A stretch of 57,041 nt of DNA, taken from an uncultured Actinomycetes bacterium (GTDB taxonomy: Bacteria; Actinomycetota; Actinomycetes; Nanopelagicales; Nanopelagicaceae). Made by a program: the position numbers and the translations under genes. Below, piece after piece: positions 26,834-36,709 of this stretch. Where the stretch lies: the NCBI GenBank assembly GCA_903842675.1, contig CAIMMQ010000101.1, positions 1 through 57,041 on the forward strand, in the 5' to 3' direction. The notes under the pieces were generated by a model, which was given only the letters and a program-made list of their open reading frames with translations, searched no databases and was not told where the DNA came from. The number at the start of each line of letters is the position of its first letter. Position 1 is the first letter of the stretch.

Positions 26834-29800
26834 ATGACACTTCTAAGCGCCTTCCCGCAAAGCGCTTTGACCAGCCCAATCACGACTCCGCCAGATGGTG
26901 GCGAATTAGTTGCTATCAATTCCATTCGTTCATTTGTTATTGCTCAGGTTTCTAAGGACCAACCAACCCTTGTCATAGCGCCATCAACCCGCATTGCCGA
27001 AGAAATTAGCGATGAGTTGCGCTCGTATATTGGCGATCACGTAATTGATTTCCCGGCTTGGGAAACTTTGCCGCATGAAAGATTGAGTCCCAAAAGTGAC
27101 ACGGTTGCAAAGCGCGTTAAAGCGCTGCATCAGATAAATGAATTTAAGGGCGCAGGAGTTGTGGTCACATCAATCCGTGGCTTACTTCAACCAATAGCGG
27201 CCGATCTCTTGGATGAGAAAATAATTACCTTAGAAATCGGTAGTCAGATTTCGATGGCGCACCTTACGAGTCGGCTTTCATATTTTGGTTTTACTAGGAC
27301 TGACTTGGTCGAGCGACGTGGTGATTTTGCAGTGCGTGGTGGAATTTTGGATCTCTTTCCAGCGGATTTAGAACATCCAATACGCATTGATTTCTTTGGT
27401 GATGAGATCGAAGAGTTGAAATATTTTACGGTCGCCGATCAAAGAACTTATGCGCCGGTTACAGGTGAAATCAAGATTTATCCGGGCCGGGAATTAATGA
27501 TCTCTGACGCCGTGAAACAGAAGGCCAAATACCTAGCGGCAGAATTTCCACAGTTAACCGAGATGGCAGGAAAGATTGCTGAAGGCATCAGCGTTGACGG
27601 AATGGAATCAATCACTGCGCTGTTAAAGCCCAACCTAAATTCCCTCGTTGAATTTTTACCGAAAAATTTCTCAATAACTTTTATTGATGAACCGAGAATT
27701 AAATCGCGAGCCGCTGATTTAGTTGCAACGAATCAAGAATTTCTTGAAGCTTCATGGTCTAATGCCGCGATTGGTGGCGCATCACCAATTGATTTAACTG
27801 GTGAGATTAGTAATGGTGGCTATTTCACTTTTGATGAAATATTGGAAAGGTGCGCTAAATCAGATCTTGGTTACTGGTCGCTCAATCCATATGCATCGCA
27901 AGGCTCTGATGAAGTTCAAAGCCCTGTGCTTGCAGAGTTTGAAGCCATTCCGGTCTATTCCGGCAAGGTTGAAGGAGCGATCGAAGATTTAGGTGACTGG
28001 CTTAAAAATGGTTATCAAATTATTTTCACTGCTACTGGTCCAGGAATCTTGGAGCGCTATCAAGTTCTGCTACGAGAAGCTGAAATACCGGAGCGCAAAT
28101 TAACCGAGATCTCATCGACGTTAACTCGCGATGCCATCTATTTAACGACCAGCGCCATTGAACATGGGTTCATAAACCATGCGGCAAAGCTTGTGTTGAT
28201 AACCGAGAAAGATATTTCTGGTCAACGCAGCTCAAGCAAAGATCAAGCTCGGATGCCATCACGTCGAAAGAAGGCGATTGATCCTCTTGAATTGCGTCCT
28301 GGTGATTTTGTAGTGCATGAACAACATGGCGTTGGTAAATTCATTGAACTCGTACAACGTACCGTGAGCGGCGTCGCCCGAGAATATTTAGTAATCGAAT
28401 ACGCCGCATCAAAACGTGGCCAACCAGCAGATAGATTATTTGTACCAACTGATACCTTGGATCAAATCACGCGCTATGTCGGTGGTGAATCACCTGCAGT
28501 AAATCGTATTGGTGGTTCAGATTGGCAGAATACAAAGCGCCGTGCGCGCAAGGCGGTTAAACAGATTGCCGCCGAACTTATCCAACTTTATGCAGCCCGG
28601 ATGAGTGCACCAGGTTTTGCATTCTCACCTGATACGCCATGGCAACGCGAACTTGAAGCAGCATTTCCTTATGTCGAGACTATCGATCAACTTGCAACGA
28701 TCGAAGAAGTTAAACGCGACATGGAGAAATCACATCCAATGGATCGAGTTGTATGTGGCGATGTTGGTTATGGCAAAACTGAAATTGCAATCAGAGCAGC
28801 CTTCAAAGCCGTACAAGATGGCAAGCAAGTTGCAATACTGGTTCCGACAACTTTGCTTGTTCAACAACATCTAACAACATTTCAAAATAGATACGCTGGT
28901 TTTCCCATCGCGGTTGCAGGACTCTCTAGATTCAATACGCCAAAAGAAGGTCGCGAAATTCTAAGCGGCATGAAGACTGGGTCAATTGATGTAGTAATTG
29001 GAACGCACCGATTGCTCTCTAAGGATGTGGAATTTCGTGACCTTGGACTTGTGATTGTTGATGAGGAACAACGCTTTGGCGTTGAACATAAAGAAGAGTT
29101 AAAGAAAGTTCGCACGAATGTTGATGTGCTTTCAATGTCCGCTACTCCTATTCCAAGAACGCTAGAAATGGCGATTACCGGTATTCGCGAAATGTCGAAC
29201 ATAACTACACCGCCAGAAGAACGGCACCCAGTTCTAACTTATGTTGGTCCTTATGATGAGAAACAAGTTACCGCAGCGATTCACCGGGAATTGTTACGCG
29301 ATGGCCAGATCTTTTTCATTCACAATCGAGTCGAAAGCATTGATGGTGTAGTAGAGCGACTCGCAAAATTAGTACCCGAAGCCAGAATTAGAATTGCGCA
29401 TGGACAAATGAATGAGCGACAACTTGAAGATGTGATCTTGGCCTTCTGGGAACGTGAATTTGATATCTTGGTTTGTACAACAATCATTGAGAGCGGAATT
29501 GATATTCCAAATGCCAACACTTTGATCGTTGATCGTGCGGATACCTTTGGGCTTTCACAACTTCACCAACTTCGTGGCCGAGTTGGCAGATCTCGTGAAC
29601 GTGCTTATGCCTACTTCCTTTACTCACCAGATAAGCCACTTACAGAAATTGCACACGATCGATTAACTACGATAGCAATCAACACCGAGCTAGGTGCTGG
29701 TATGCAAGTTGCCTTAAAAGATTTAGAGATCCGCGGCGCTGGAAATTTACTGGGCGGTGAACAATCTGGCCATATCGCGGAAGTTGGCTTTGATCTTTAC

Positions 29801-30343
29801 ATGCGCATGGTCAGTGAAGCGGTTGAAGAATTTAAAACCGGTTATGTTTCGCAAGGCACCGATGAACCAAGATTTAAAGAGTGCAAGGTTGAATTACCAA
29901 TCACGGCGCATATTCCAATCGAATATCTACCTTCCGAACGGCTACGTCTTGATATTTATCGTCGAATGGCTGATGCCCAAGATCCGCAAGAACTAGATTT
30001 AATCCGCGGCGAACTTGTCGATCGATTTGGTGTGCTTCCAGATGAAGCCGAGAACTTAATGGCAGTTGCCGGATTGCGAACGCTCGCCAAAAGTTTGGGC
30101 CTCACCGAAGTAGTTTTGCAAGGCAAGTTCCTAAGAATCGGGCCGATCAATCTGCCAGATTCGATGGTCATGAAATTGAACCGCGTCTACCCAGGTTCGC
30201 TTGTTAAAAGCGCCACATCAACGGTCCTAGTAGCCCGCCAGAGCACGCCAAATTGGATTGCCGAGGAGGAAATAGGGGATACTTCGGTTCTGCCGTGGAC
30301 GATCGAAGTTTTAAACTCCATAGTGGTGCCGGTCAAAAAATAA
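26834..30343 (+). CDS. mfd: Transcription-repair coupling factor
   Basis: The 1169-residue Mfd displaces RNA polymerase stalled at lesions and recruits UvrA. The order of parts fits the family: an N-terminal UvrB-homology region (VERRGDFAVRGGILDLFP), the RNA-polymerase interaction domain near residues 480-560 (LRPGDFVVHEQHGVGKF), a RecG-like translocase with GDVGYGKTEIAIRAAF and DEEQRFGV, QLRGRVGRS, and a C-terminal TRCF domain. The start at 26834 follows AGGAGG by 9 nt; a TTG at 26792 would lie inside the leader hairpin. Confidence 0.96.
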   Translation: MTLLSAFPQSALTSPITTPPDGGELVAINSIRSFVIAQVSKDQPTLVIAPSTRIAEEISDELRSYIGDHVIDFPAWETLPHERLSPKSDTVAKRVKALHQINEFKGAGVVVTSIRGLLQPIAADLLDEKIITLEIGSQISMAHLTSRLSYFGFTRTDLVERRGDFAVRGGILDLFPADLEHPIRIDFFGDEIEELKYFTVADQRTYAPVTGEIKIYPGRELMISDAVKQKAKYLAAEFPQLTEMAGKIAEGISVDGMESITALLKPNLNSLVEFLPKNFSITFIDEPRIKSRAADLVATNQEFLEASWSNAAIGGASPIDLTGEISNGGYFTFDEILERCAKSDLGYWSLNPYASQGSDEVQSPVLAEFEAIPVYSGKVEGAIEDLGDWLKNGYQIIFTATGPGILERYQVLLREAEIPERKLTEISSTLTRDAIYLTTSAIEHGFINHAAKLVLITEKDISGQRSSSKDQARMPSRRKKAIDPLELRPGDFVVHEQHGVGKFIELVQRTVSGVAREYLVIEYAASKRGQPADRLFVPTDTLDQITRYVGGESPAVNRIGGSDWQNTKRRARKAVKQIAAELIQLYAARMSAPGFAFSPDTPWQRELEAAFPYVETIDQLATIEEVKRDMEKSHPMDRVVCGDVGYGKTEIAIRAAFKAVQDGKQVAILVPTTLLVQQHLTTFQNRYAGFPIAVAGLSRFNTPKEGREILSGMKTGSIDVVIGTHRLLSKDVEFRDLGLVIVDEEQRFGVEHKEELKKVRTNVDVLSMSATPIPRTLEMAITGIREMSNITTPPEERHPVLTYVGPYDEKQVTAAIHRELLRDGQIFFIHNRVESIDGVVERLAKLVPEARIRIAHGQMNERQLEDVILAFWEREFDILVCTTIIESGIDIPNANTLIVDRADTFGLSQLHQLRGRVGRSRERAYAYFLYSPDKPLTEIAHDRLTTIAINTELGAGMQVALKDLEIRGAGNLLGGEQSGHIAEVGFDLYMRMVSEAVEEFKTGYVSQGTDEPRFKECKVELPITAHIPIEYLPSERLRLDIYRRMADAQDPQELDLIRGELVDRFGVLPDEAENLMAVAGLRTLAKSLGLTEVVLQGKFLRIGPINLPDSMVMKLNRVYPGSLVKSATSTVLVARQSTPNWIAEEEIGDTSVLPWTIEVLNSIVVPVKK

Positions 30344-30365
30344 ATCGTCTTGAGATGGGGTTTTT

Positions 30366-30956
30366 GTGAAGAAGATTGTTGCAATCGTAGGAGCAAGCTT
30401 GTTAGTTCTATTAACAGGTTGCTCACAAGTTAATTCAGCCGCGACAATCGGATCAACTGATGTACCCATCACAACAGTACAAAATACTGTTAAAGATATT
30501 TTATCCGAGCGCACTAAAATCGATACGACTGGCATGCAATTGCAGACCGGTGCTGATTTAAACGTTGCGGCGCTGCGCTTCCACGTAATTTCTGTTCTAT
30601 TTGACCATCTTGCTGTTGCTTTGAAGTTGTCAATAACTGACGCGCAAATTGCCACAACGCGTGCTTCTATCATTTCAAAAATTGGTACTGAAGCCGATCT
30701 TCCAAAAGCGCTTATTGGTGCTGGAATTGCAAAGGTTGATTTTCCACGTTACCTACGTACCGTTCTAATTGCGCAAGAAATCGGCAAGGTAGCCGCAGCT
30801 GCTGGCGATACTTCAACTGATGGCAGCGGAATTCAAAAATTGATTATTGCGCAAGCCAATAAAGATAAAGTGGTAATTAATCCTAAGTACGGTTCTTGGG
30901 ATGCCGCCAATGCAAATGTAGTTGCAGCACCTGCAAATTCTGCGGTAACTAAATAA
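30366..30956 (+). CDS. Lipoprotein resembling a SurA N-terminal domain
   Basis: The 196-residue protein starts with a signal peptide ending in the lipobox LLTGC, so it is probably lipid-anchored outside the membrane. The next part (IGSTDVPITTVQNTVKDIL) looks like the helical start of SurA/PrsA-type chaperones. No peptidyl-prolyl isomerase domain follows. A SurA-like lipoprotein between mfd and mazG is a known actinobacterial arrangement. The GTG start is preceded by GGGG. A chaperone role is inference. Confidence 0.65.
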   Translation: MKKIVAIVGASLLVLLTGCSQVNSAATIGSTDVPITTVQNTVKDILSERTKIDTTGMQLQTGADLNVAALRFHVISVLFDHLAVALKLSITDAQIATTRASIISKIGTEADLPKALIGAGIAKVDFPRYLRTVLIAQEIGKVAAAAGDTSTDGSGIQKLIIAQANKDKVVINPKYGSWDAANANVVAAPANSAVTK

Positions 30957-30962
30957 TTTAGC

Positions 30963-31631
30963 ATGGCAGATCAAACTTCACAGTTAGAAGTTCTACGTGA
31001 GGTTATGGACCGACTTCGCTCTCCAGGCGGCTGTCCTTGGGATGCCGAGCAAACTAATGAATCTCTTCTGAAGTATCTTCTTGAAGAGTCTTACGAGTTC
31101 ATCGAAGCGGTAGAAGAGAATGATCGCCCTGCCATGCGTGAAGAGCTCGGGGATGTACTACTCCAAGTCTTCTTCCATGCCCGAATGGCGCAAGAGCATC
31201 CGACAGATCCCTTCAACGTTGAAGATGTCGCACAGGTAGTTGCAGAAAAATTAGTTCGTCGCCACCCACACGTATTTGGTGACACCAAAGTTTCCGGTAG
31301 CGCTGAAGTACTTGAAAATTGGGAAGCCCAGAAAGCTGCTGAAAAAGGACGAAGCTCTGCGACCGAAGGAATTCCACTTGGTCAACCTGCACTAGCTCTT
31401 GCAACAAAATTGATCTATCGCGCCGAAAAATATGGCCACCAAATTGCAATTGAACATCCAATTAATATTTCAAAAACTACAACGCAAGCCGAACTTGGAA
31501 AGCTGCTACTCGGAATCATCGACCAAGCACATGATCTGGGCTTGGATCCAGAATCAGCGCTACGAGCCGCAACGAAGGGGCTAATCGCTGATATCCACGC
31601 ATACGAGTCGAAATCTGGGCTTGCCGACTAG
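30963..31631 (+). CDS. mazG: MazG family nucleoside triphosphate pyrophosphohydrolase
   Basis: The 222-residue protein has the MazG catalytic helices with LRSPGGCPWDAEQT, LLEESYEFIEAVEEND and REELGDVLLQVFFHA, where the Glu/Asp residues hold Mg2+. The second copy of the domain is reduced compared with E. coli MazG (263 residues). It cleaves NTPs to NMP and pyrophosphate, cleaning the pool of damaged nucleotides. It follows the lipoprotein gene by 6 bp. Confidence 0.92.
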   Translation: MADQTSQLEVLREVMDRLRSPGGCPWDAEQTNESLLKYLLEESYEFIEAVEENDRPAMREELGDVLLQVFFHARMAQEHPTDPFNVEDVAQVVAEKLVRRHPHVFGDTKVSGSAEVLENWEAQKAAEKGRSSATEGIPLGQPALALATKLIYRAEKYGHQIAIEHPINISKTTTQAELGKLLLGIIDQAHDLGLDPESALRAATKGLIADIHAYESKSGLAD

Positions 31632-31698
31632 TTTTCGCGTCAAATAGTTGGACGCGATAGAATTACCTTATAAACATTCGAAAAAGCGCAGGAATTAA

Positions 31699-32991
<1,293 letters not shown>

Positions 32992-33028
32992 CACTCGGAT
33001 ACTTACTAAATAAGTAGCTGATAAATAA

Positions 33029-33454
33029 ATGCCTGCCAACTCAAAGCCAGTTCGAAGCGCAGCAGCGCAACGGGCAATATCAGCGAGATGGCTTGCGTTA
33101 GTTACTGTTCTATTTATTGTTTCGCTAACACTGGCGCCGCCAATGCAACGTTACTTTGCCCAGCGGGCACAGATAAATGCGATCCGCACCCAATTAACTG
33201 ATAGCAAGAGCGCTCTTGTTAAGGCACAAGAAGATCTAGCTAAATGGAATGACCCAGATTATGTTGCAAGCCAAGCACGCAGCCGACTTCATTTTGTATT
33301 TCCTGGCGAGCGGCAATACATAGTTTTAAATGCCCCTGCAGACCAGAGCGCAACTGATGCGCCCGCTGCACCTGTTGCAAACCAAATTCCAAGTGGCCTG
33401 CCTTGGTATGGTCGATTACTCGCATCAATTTCAACAACAAATGTGAATCGATGA
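33029..33454 (+). CDS. ftsB: FtsB/DivIC-like septum formation initiator
   Basis: The 141-residue protein has a cytoplasmic N-terminus, one membrane helix (about 22-40, LALVTVLFIVSLTLAP), a coiled coil (QRAQINAIRTQLTDSKSALVKAQEDL) and a conserved WNDPDYVASQARSRLHFVFPGE motif. It belongs to the FtsQ-FtsL-FtsB divisome subcomplex. The Ala/Pro-rich tail is extracytoplasmic. It overlaps the DUF501 gene by 4 bp. Confidence 0.88.
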   Translation: MPANSKPVRSAAAQRAISARWLALVTVLFIVSLTLAPPMQRYFAQRAQINAIRTQLTDSKSALVKAQEDLAKWNDPDYVASQARSRLHFVFPGERQYIVLNAPADQSATDAPAAPVANQIPSGLPWYGRLLASISTTNVNR

Positions 33455-33975
33455 ACGAGAAACCTACGCAATCTGATTTAGAGGCAATCAAAAATCAACT
33501 GGGACGCACACCGCGCGATGTTCATTCAGTTTCTTACCGCTGCCCTTGTGGCAAGCCAGCCGTAGTCACCACGCCACCTCGGCTATCAGATGGCACACCA
33601 TTTCCAACTTTTTATTATGCAACCTGTCCGAAATTGACTGGCGCAATCTCAACTTTGGAAACAACTGGAATGATGGCAGAAATGCAAGATCGTCTTTCAA
33701 CTGATCCAGAGTTAGCCGATGGCTACAAGAGCGCACACCTTGCTTATATTGCCGCGCGTGATGAAGTTGCGACAGAAGTTGGCATGGAGGTTGAAGAGGT
33801 AGCCGGGATAACGGCTGGTGGAATGCCTGATCGGGTTAAATGTTTGCACTCGCTCGTCGCACATTCCTTATCTGCAGGCCCGGGTGTTAATCCACTTGGC
33901 GATGAAGCCCTCGCCGCACTGCCACAATGGTGGCTTGGTGAGAGCTGTTCGGATGTTTCGCCGGGAGGAAATTAA
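33451..33975 (+). CDS. DUF501 family protein
   Basis: The 174-residue protein has the family's opening LEAIKNQLGRTPRDVHSVSYRCPCGKPAVV and GGMPDRVKCLHSLVAHSLSAGPGVNPLGDEAL near the end. Several Cys/His residues (C-P-C and C-L-H) could bind a metal. Biochemical function is not established; it always neighbours ppx/gppA in actinobacteria. I chose the ATG at 33451 over an upstream frame because it overlaps the ftsB stop in ATGA fashion. Confidence 0.88.
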   Translation: MNEKPTQSDLEAIKNQLGRTPRDVHSVSYRCPCGKPAVVTTPPRLSDGTPFPTFYYATCPKLTGAISTLETTGMMAEMQDRLSTDPELADGYKSAHLAYIAARDEVATEVGMEVEEVAGITAGGMPDRVKCLHSLVAHSLSAGPGVNPLGDEALAALPQWWLGESCSDVSPGGN

Positions 33976-34899
33976 ATGAGTCGCGTTGCAGCAATTGATT
34001 GTGGCACCAACTCTATTCGTCTTCTCATTGCAGATATCAACGGAGAGAATTTTCAAGAGTTGAATCGCGAGATGGAAATTGTTCGATTAGGACAAGGTGT
34101 TGATGCAACTGGCGCCTTTGATCCAGAAGCAATCGAACGCACCCTTGCAGCCACTCGAAAATTCTCTGAGATTATTGCAAGTAAAGGCGTAGAAAAAATT
34201 AGATTTTGTGCAACCAGTGCAACTCGTGATGCTTCAAATCGAGCGATATTTATCGATGGCGTCCGTGAGATATTGGGGATTGAACCAGAAGTTATTCCCG
34301 GAACCGAAGAGGCTGAACTTTCATTTATTGGCGCCACCAAAGTTTTAACGCATGCTGAAAAACCGTTTCTAGTCGTTGATATCGGCGGTGGATCCACCGA
34401 ATTTGTCTTAGGCGGCGAAAGCGTTGATTTTGCAAAGAGTGTAAATATCGGATGTGTTCGTATGTCAGAGCGCCACTTCAAGAAGGCGCCACCACCGGCA
34501 CTAGCCATTCAGCAAGCAATTAACGATATTGATGCTGCTATTGCAGAGGCGGCCTACGTCGTCCCAATAAAAGAATCTAAGACTCTAATTGCAGTTGCTG
34601 GGACTGCCACGACAGTTGCTGCTGCGGCCCTAGGTTTGAGCGAATATGACCGCCATGCAATTCACTTATCTAGAATCCCGACCCACAAAGTTCTAGAGGT
34701 TGCACAGATGTTCCAACTTATGGATCGCAATGAAATCGCTGCACTTGGCTATATGCATCCCGGTCGAGTGGATGTAATTGCTGCGGGGTCACTGGTTCTA
34801 GCCCGTGTCATGCTTGCAACCGGCGCCACCGAATTCGTTGCATCTGAAACCGATATCTTGGACGGTATGGCATGGTCGCTAAGTCAAGCGCAGGAATAA
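33976..34899 (+). CDS. ppx: Ppx/GppA family exopolyphosphatase
   Basis: The 307-residue protein has the actin-like ATPase fold of the family: AAIDCGTNSIRLLIAD at the start, FCATSATRDASN, GTEEAELSFIGA, VVDIGGGSTEFVLG and AVAGTATTVAAAALGL. It hydrolyses polyphosphate or pppGpp; the short single-domain form cannot be assigned further. The start directly follows DUF501, with GGGAGG upstream. The end overlaps the next gene by 28 bp. Confidence 0.92.
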   Translation: MSRVAAIDCGTNSIRLLIADINGENFQELNREMEIVRLGQGVDATGAFDPEAIERTLAATRKFSEIIASKGVEKIRFCATSATRDASNRAIFIDGVREILGIEPEVIPGTEEAELSFIGATKVLTHAEKPFLVVDIGGGSTEFVLGGESVDFAKSVNIGCVRMSERHFKKAPPPALAIQQAINDIDAAIAEAAYVVPIKESKTLIAVAGTATTVAAAALGLSEYDRHAIHLSRIPTHKVLEVAQMFQLMDRNEIAALGYMHPGRVDVIAAGSLVLARVMLATGATEFVASETDILDGMAWSLSQAQE

Positions 34900-35576
34900 A
34901 AAAACTAGATAAAGAAATTATTGCTTGCACTGCTTGTCCCAGACTTGTTAGCTGGCGCCAAGAAATCTCAATCTCAAAACGTAAGTCATACCAAGATGAG
35001 ACTTACTGGGGAAAGCCAGTACCTGGATTTGGACCAGCAGATGCCAAGTTGGTGATCGTTGGCTTGGCTCCGGGTGCTCATGGGGCGAATCGCACTGGTC
35101 GAATATTTACCGGGGATAGTTCAGGGGATTGGCTCTATCGCGCCTTACATAAAGCAGGGCTCGCAAAAATTTCAACAAGTACATCGAAGGATGATGGCCA
35201 GCAGTTAATAAACACCAGAATTATCTGCGCTGTTCGTTGTGCCCCGCCAGATAACAAGCCAAGCAACGAGGAGAAGGCAACTTGCTCGCCCTTTATGAAA
35301 CGCGAAATTGAATTACTTATGCCAACAACTAAGTCTTACCTAGTACTCGGAAATTTTGCCTGGGGCGCTCTACTCGGCCAACTCAGTGATTTAGGGTTTG
35401 AAATTCCAAAGCCAAAACCAAAGTTTGGTCACGGCGTAAAATTCAAAACCTTTGGCCCCGATGGAATTACTCGGCTAGTTGTTGGGAGCTATCACCCAAG
35501 CCAGCAGAACACATTTACCGGGAAGTTGACCGAAAAGGCTCTTGACGCAGTTATTAAAGTGGCCTACATCAAGTAG
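34872..35576 (+). CDS. Uracil-DNA glycosylase, family 5 (UdgB-like)
   Basis: The 234-residue enzyme has iron-sulphur Cys residues near the start (C19-TA-C22), motif A GLAPGAHGANRTGRIFTGDSSGDWL, and motif B GSYHPSQQNTFTGKL. The motif A form with Ala rather than Asp or Asn as in other families points to family 5, which removes uracil and some other damaged bases. It overlaps the 3' end of ppx, suggesting coupled expression. Confidence 0.88.
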   Translation: MVAKSSAGIKKLDKEIIACTACPRLVSWRQEISISKRKSYQDETYWGKPVPGFGPADAKLVIVGLAPGAHGANRTGRIFTGDSSGDWLYRALHKAGLAKISTSTSKDDGQQLINTRIICAVRCAPPDNKPSNEEKATCSPFMKREIELLMPTTKSYLVLGNFAWGALLGQLSDLGFEIPKPKPKFGHGVKFKTFGPDGITRLVVGSYHPSQQNTFTGKLTEKALDAVIKVAYIK

Positions 35577-35642
35577 AGAGCACAAACTTGTTCTATCGTT
35601 AGGGCGCTAAACTTTTTAAATTTCAAGATCAAAGGAGAGAAT

Positions 35643-35834
35643 GTGGCACTTGTAAGCATTACGGTTGAATTGATAACCGAAATTCCATTAACCATAAACG
35701 AAGCTAATCGTGCCGATGGTCAGTCATACCTTGATTTGATTACAGATGCTGCCACGGTTTTTATGGAGAATAATGATCTGAATCAACTCGATTTCCAGGT
35801 TAAGGTCGTTGGAGATGTAATTGCTTCCGAGTAA
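35643..35834 (+). CDS. Hypothetical protein, 63 residues
   Basis: I do not recognise the family. The product is short, acidic and predicted soluble (MALVSITVELITEIPLTIN at the start), with no signal or membrane segment. AAGGAG about 5 nt before the GTG is a good ribosome-binding site, which supports a real gene. It precedes the UbiA-like gene by 21 bp and may be cotranscribed. Confidence 0.55.
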   Translation: MALVSITVELITEIPLTINEANRADGQSYLDLITDAATVFMENNDLNQLDFQVKVVGDVIASE

Positions 35835-35855
35835 TCCCTTAAAGCGAGTTGGAAA

Positions 35856-36506
35856 ATAAAAATCATACGAAGCCTCTTACGTGCCTCGCATTTTGGTCCA
35901 ACGGTTCTTGTCCTATCGATTTCGTTTATTTTGGCCACGACTCAATTTTCAATACTTGGTTCAGTGGAAGTGGCAGCAGCGATTCTTGCCGGCCAGTTTG
36001 TTGTTGGTTGGAGTAATGATCTAATTGATTATCCGCTCGATAAGGGGGCGGCAAGGCTAAAGAAGCCATTGGTGTCTGGAAACCTGTCCCAATCGCTACT
36101 CAAGAGGTGTATTGCTCTCGCCGTCTTCTTTGCTTTGATTTTGTCATTGGTCGGACCACTTGGAATTAAAGGCACCGGGATACATTTCCTTGGCTTACTT
36201 AGTGCAACTCTTTACAACCTACGACTTAAGCGAACGGTGCTTTCGCCAATCCCGTACATCTTTTCATTTGGTGCCATGCCCTGGGCGGTCTATGAAGCGG
36301 CTGGAAAGCAACCACCCACGTGGATCTACCTTGGTTTCGCGCTCTTTGCCACAGCATTCCATTTCTTAAAGGTTCTAAAGGATTTGGAGTTTGATATTGT
36401 TCAGGGCGTCTTGGGGCTCCCGCAACGTATTGGGAGGAGAGCGAGCATTGCGGTCGCAATTGTTTTAGTAGCAGCTGGATTTATAGATATATTCTTGCGC
36501 CTATGA
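35856..36506 (+). CDS. UbiA family prenyltransferase, start codon non-canonical (ATA?)
   Basis: Homology-like sequence runs over about 216 residues with NDLIDYPLDKGAARLKKPL (first Asp-rich motif) and LKDLEFDIVQGVLGLPQRIG (second), plus six or more membrane helices. UbiA enzymes attach polyprenyl groups to aromatic or other acceptors. The frame between the stop at 35834 and residue 25 has no ATG, GTG or TTG. The first TTG, at 35931, would delete the plausible first helix (SLLRASHFGPTVLVLSI). An ATA at 35856 is where family proteins would begin (xKIIRSLLRASHFGP). A rare start codon or a point mutation is possible. The stop overlaps the next small gene. Confidence 0.7.
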   Translation: MKIIRSLLRASHFGPTVLVLSISFILATTQFSILGSVEVAAAILAGQFVVGWSNDLIDYPLDKGAARLKKPLVSGNLSQSLLKRCIALAVFFALILSLVGPLGIKGTGIHFLGLLSATLYNLRLKRTVLSPIPYIFSFGAMPWAVYEAAGKQPPTWIYLGFALFATAFHFLKVLKDLEFDIVQGVLGLPQRIGRRASIAVAIVLVAAGFIDIFLRL

Positions 36507-36664
36507 TGAAACTCGGGAATATCCTTTTTGTCGTGGCGATGATTTTCGCGATTGTTTTTGTCGATGTGCTATTTTTTAGAAATCACACGTTGGAACGGCT
36601 GGCAGCTAATGTGGGCATTGTGCTTTTGTTTGGCGCCTTTTACTGGCGATTTTTTAAGCACTAA
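36503..36664 (+). CDS. Small membrane protein, copy A (53 residues)
   Basis: This short ORF begins with ATGATG overlapping the ubiA stop (ATGA), so it is probably translationally coupled. The product has two hydrophobic helices, about 5-24 (ILFVVAMIFAIVFVDVLFF) and 33-47 (ANVGIVLLFGAFYW), and ends in RFFKH. A nearly identical paralogue lies at 43459-43620. The family is unknown to me; two independent copies with conserved reading frame support that it is coding. Confidence 0.6.
   Translation: MMKLGNILFVVAMIFAIVFVDVLFFRNHTLERLAANVGIVLLFGAFYWRFFKH
36537..36664 (+). repeat. Left copy of 128-bp direct repeat
   Basis: Bases 36537-36664 match 43493-43620 at 127 of 128 positions (C/T at 36599). 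The match begins inside the small membrane gene and stops at its stop codon. Offset between copies is 6956 bp. Confidence 0.9.
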
Positions 36665-36667
36665 CAA

Positions 36668-36695
36668 GAAGGTGCAAATCCTTCACCCGCCACCA
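36668..36695 (+). other. 3' fragment of a tRNA gene (tRNA-Tyr-like)
   Basis: A 5-bp T stem GAAGG/CCTTC with loop TGCAAAT is followed by the acceptor half ACCCGCC, discriminator A and an encoded CCA. This is what the last 28 nt of an actinobacterial tRNA-Tyr looks like. The rest of the tRNA is absent: the sequence upstream is the small membrane gene. Such fragments usually mark the attachment site of an integrated element. Confidence 0.6.
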
Positions 36696-36709
36696 GAAAT
36701 TATTTACGA

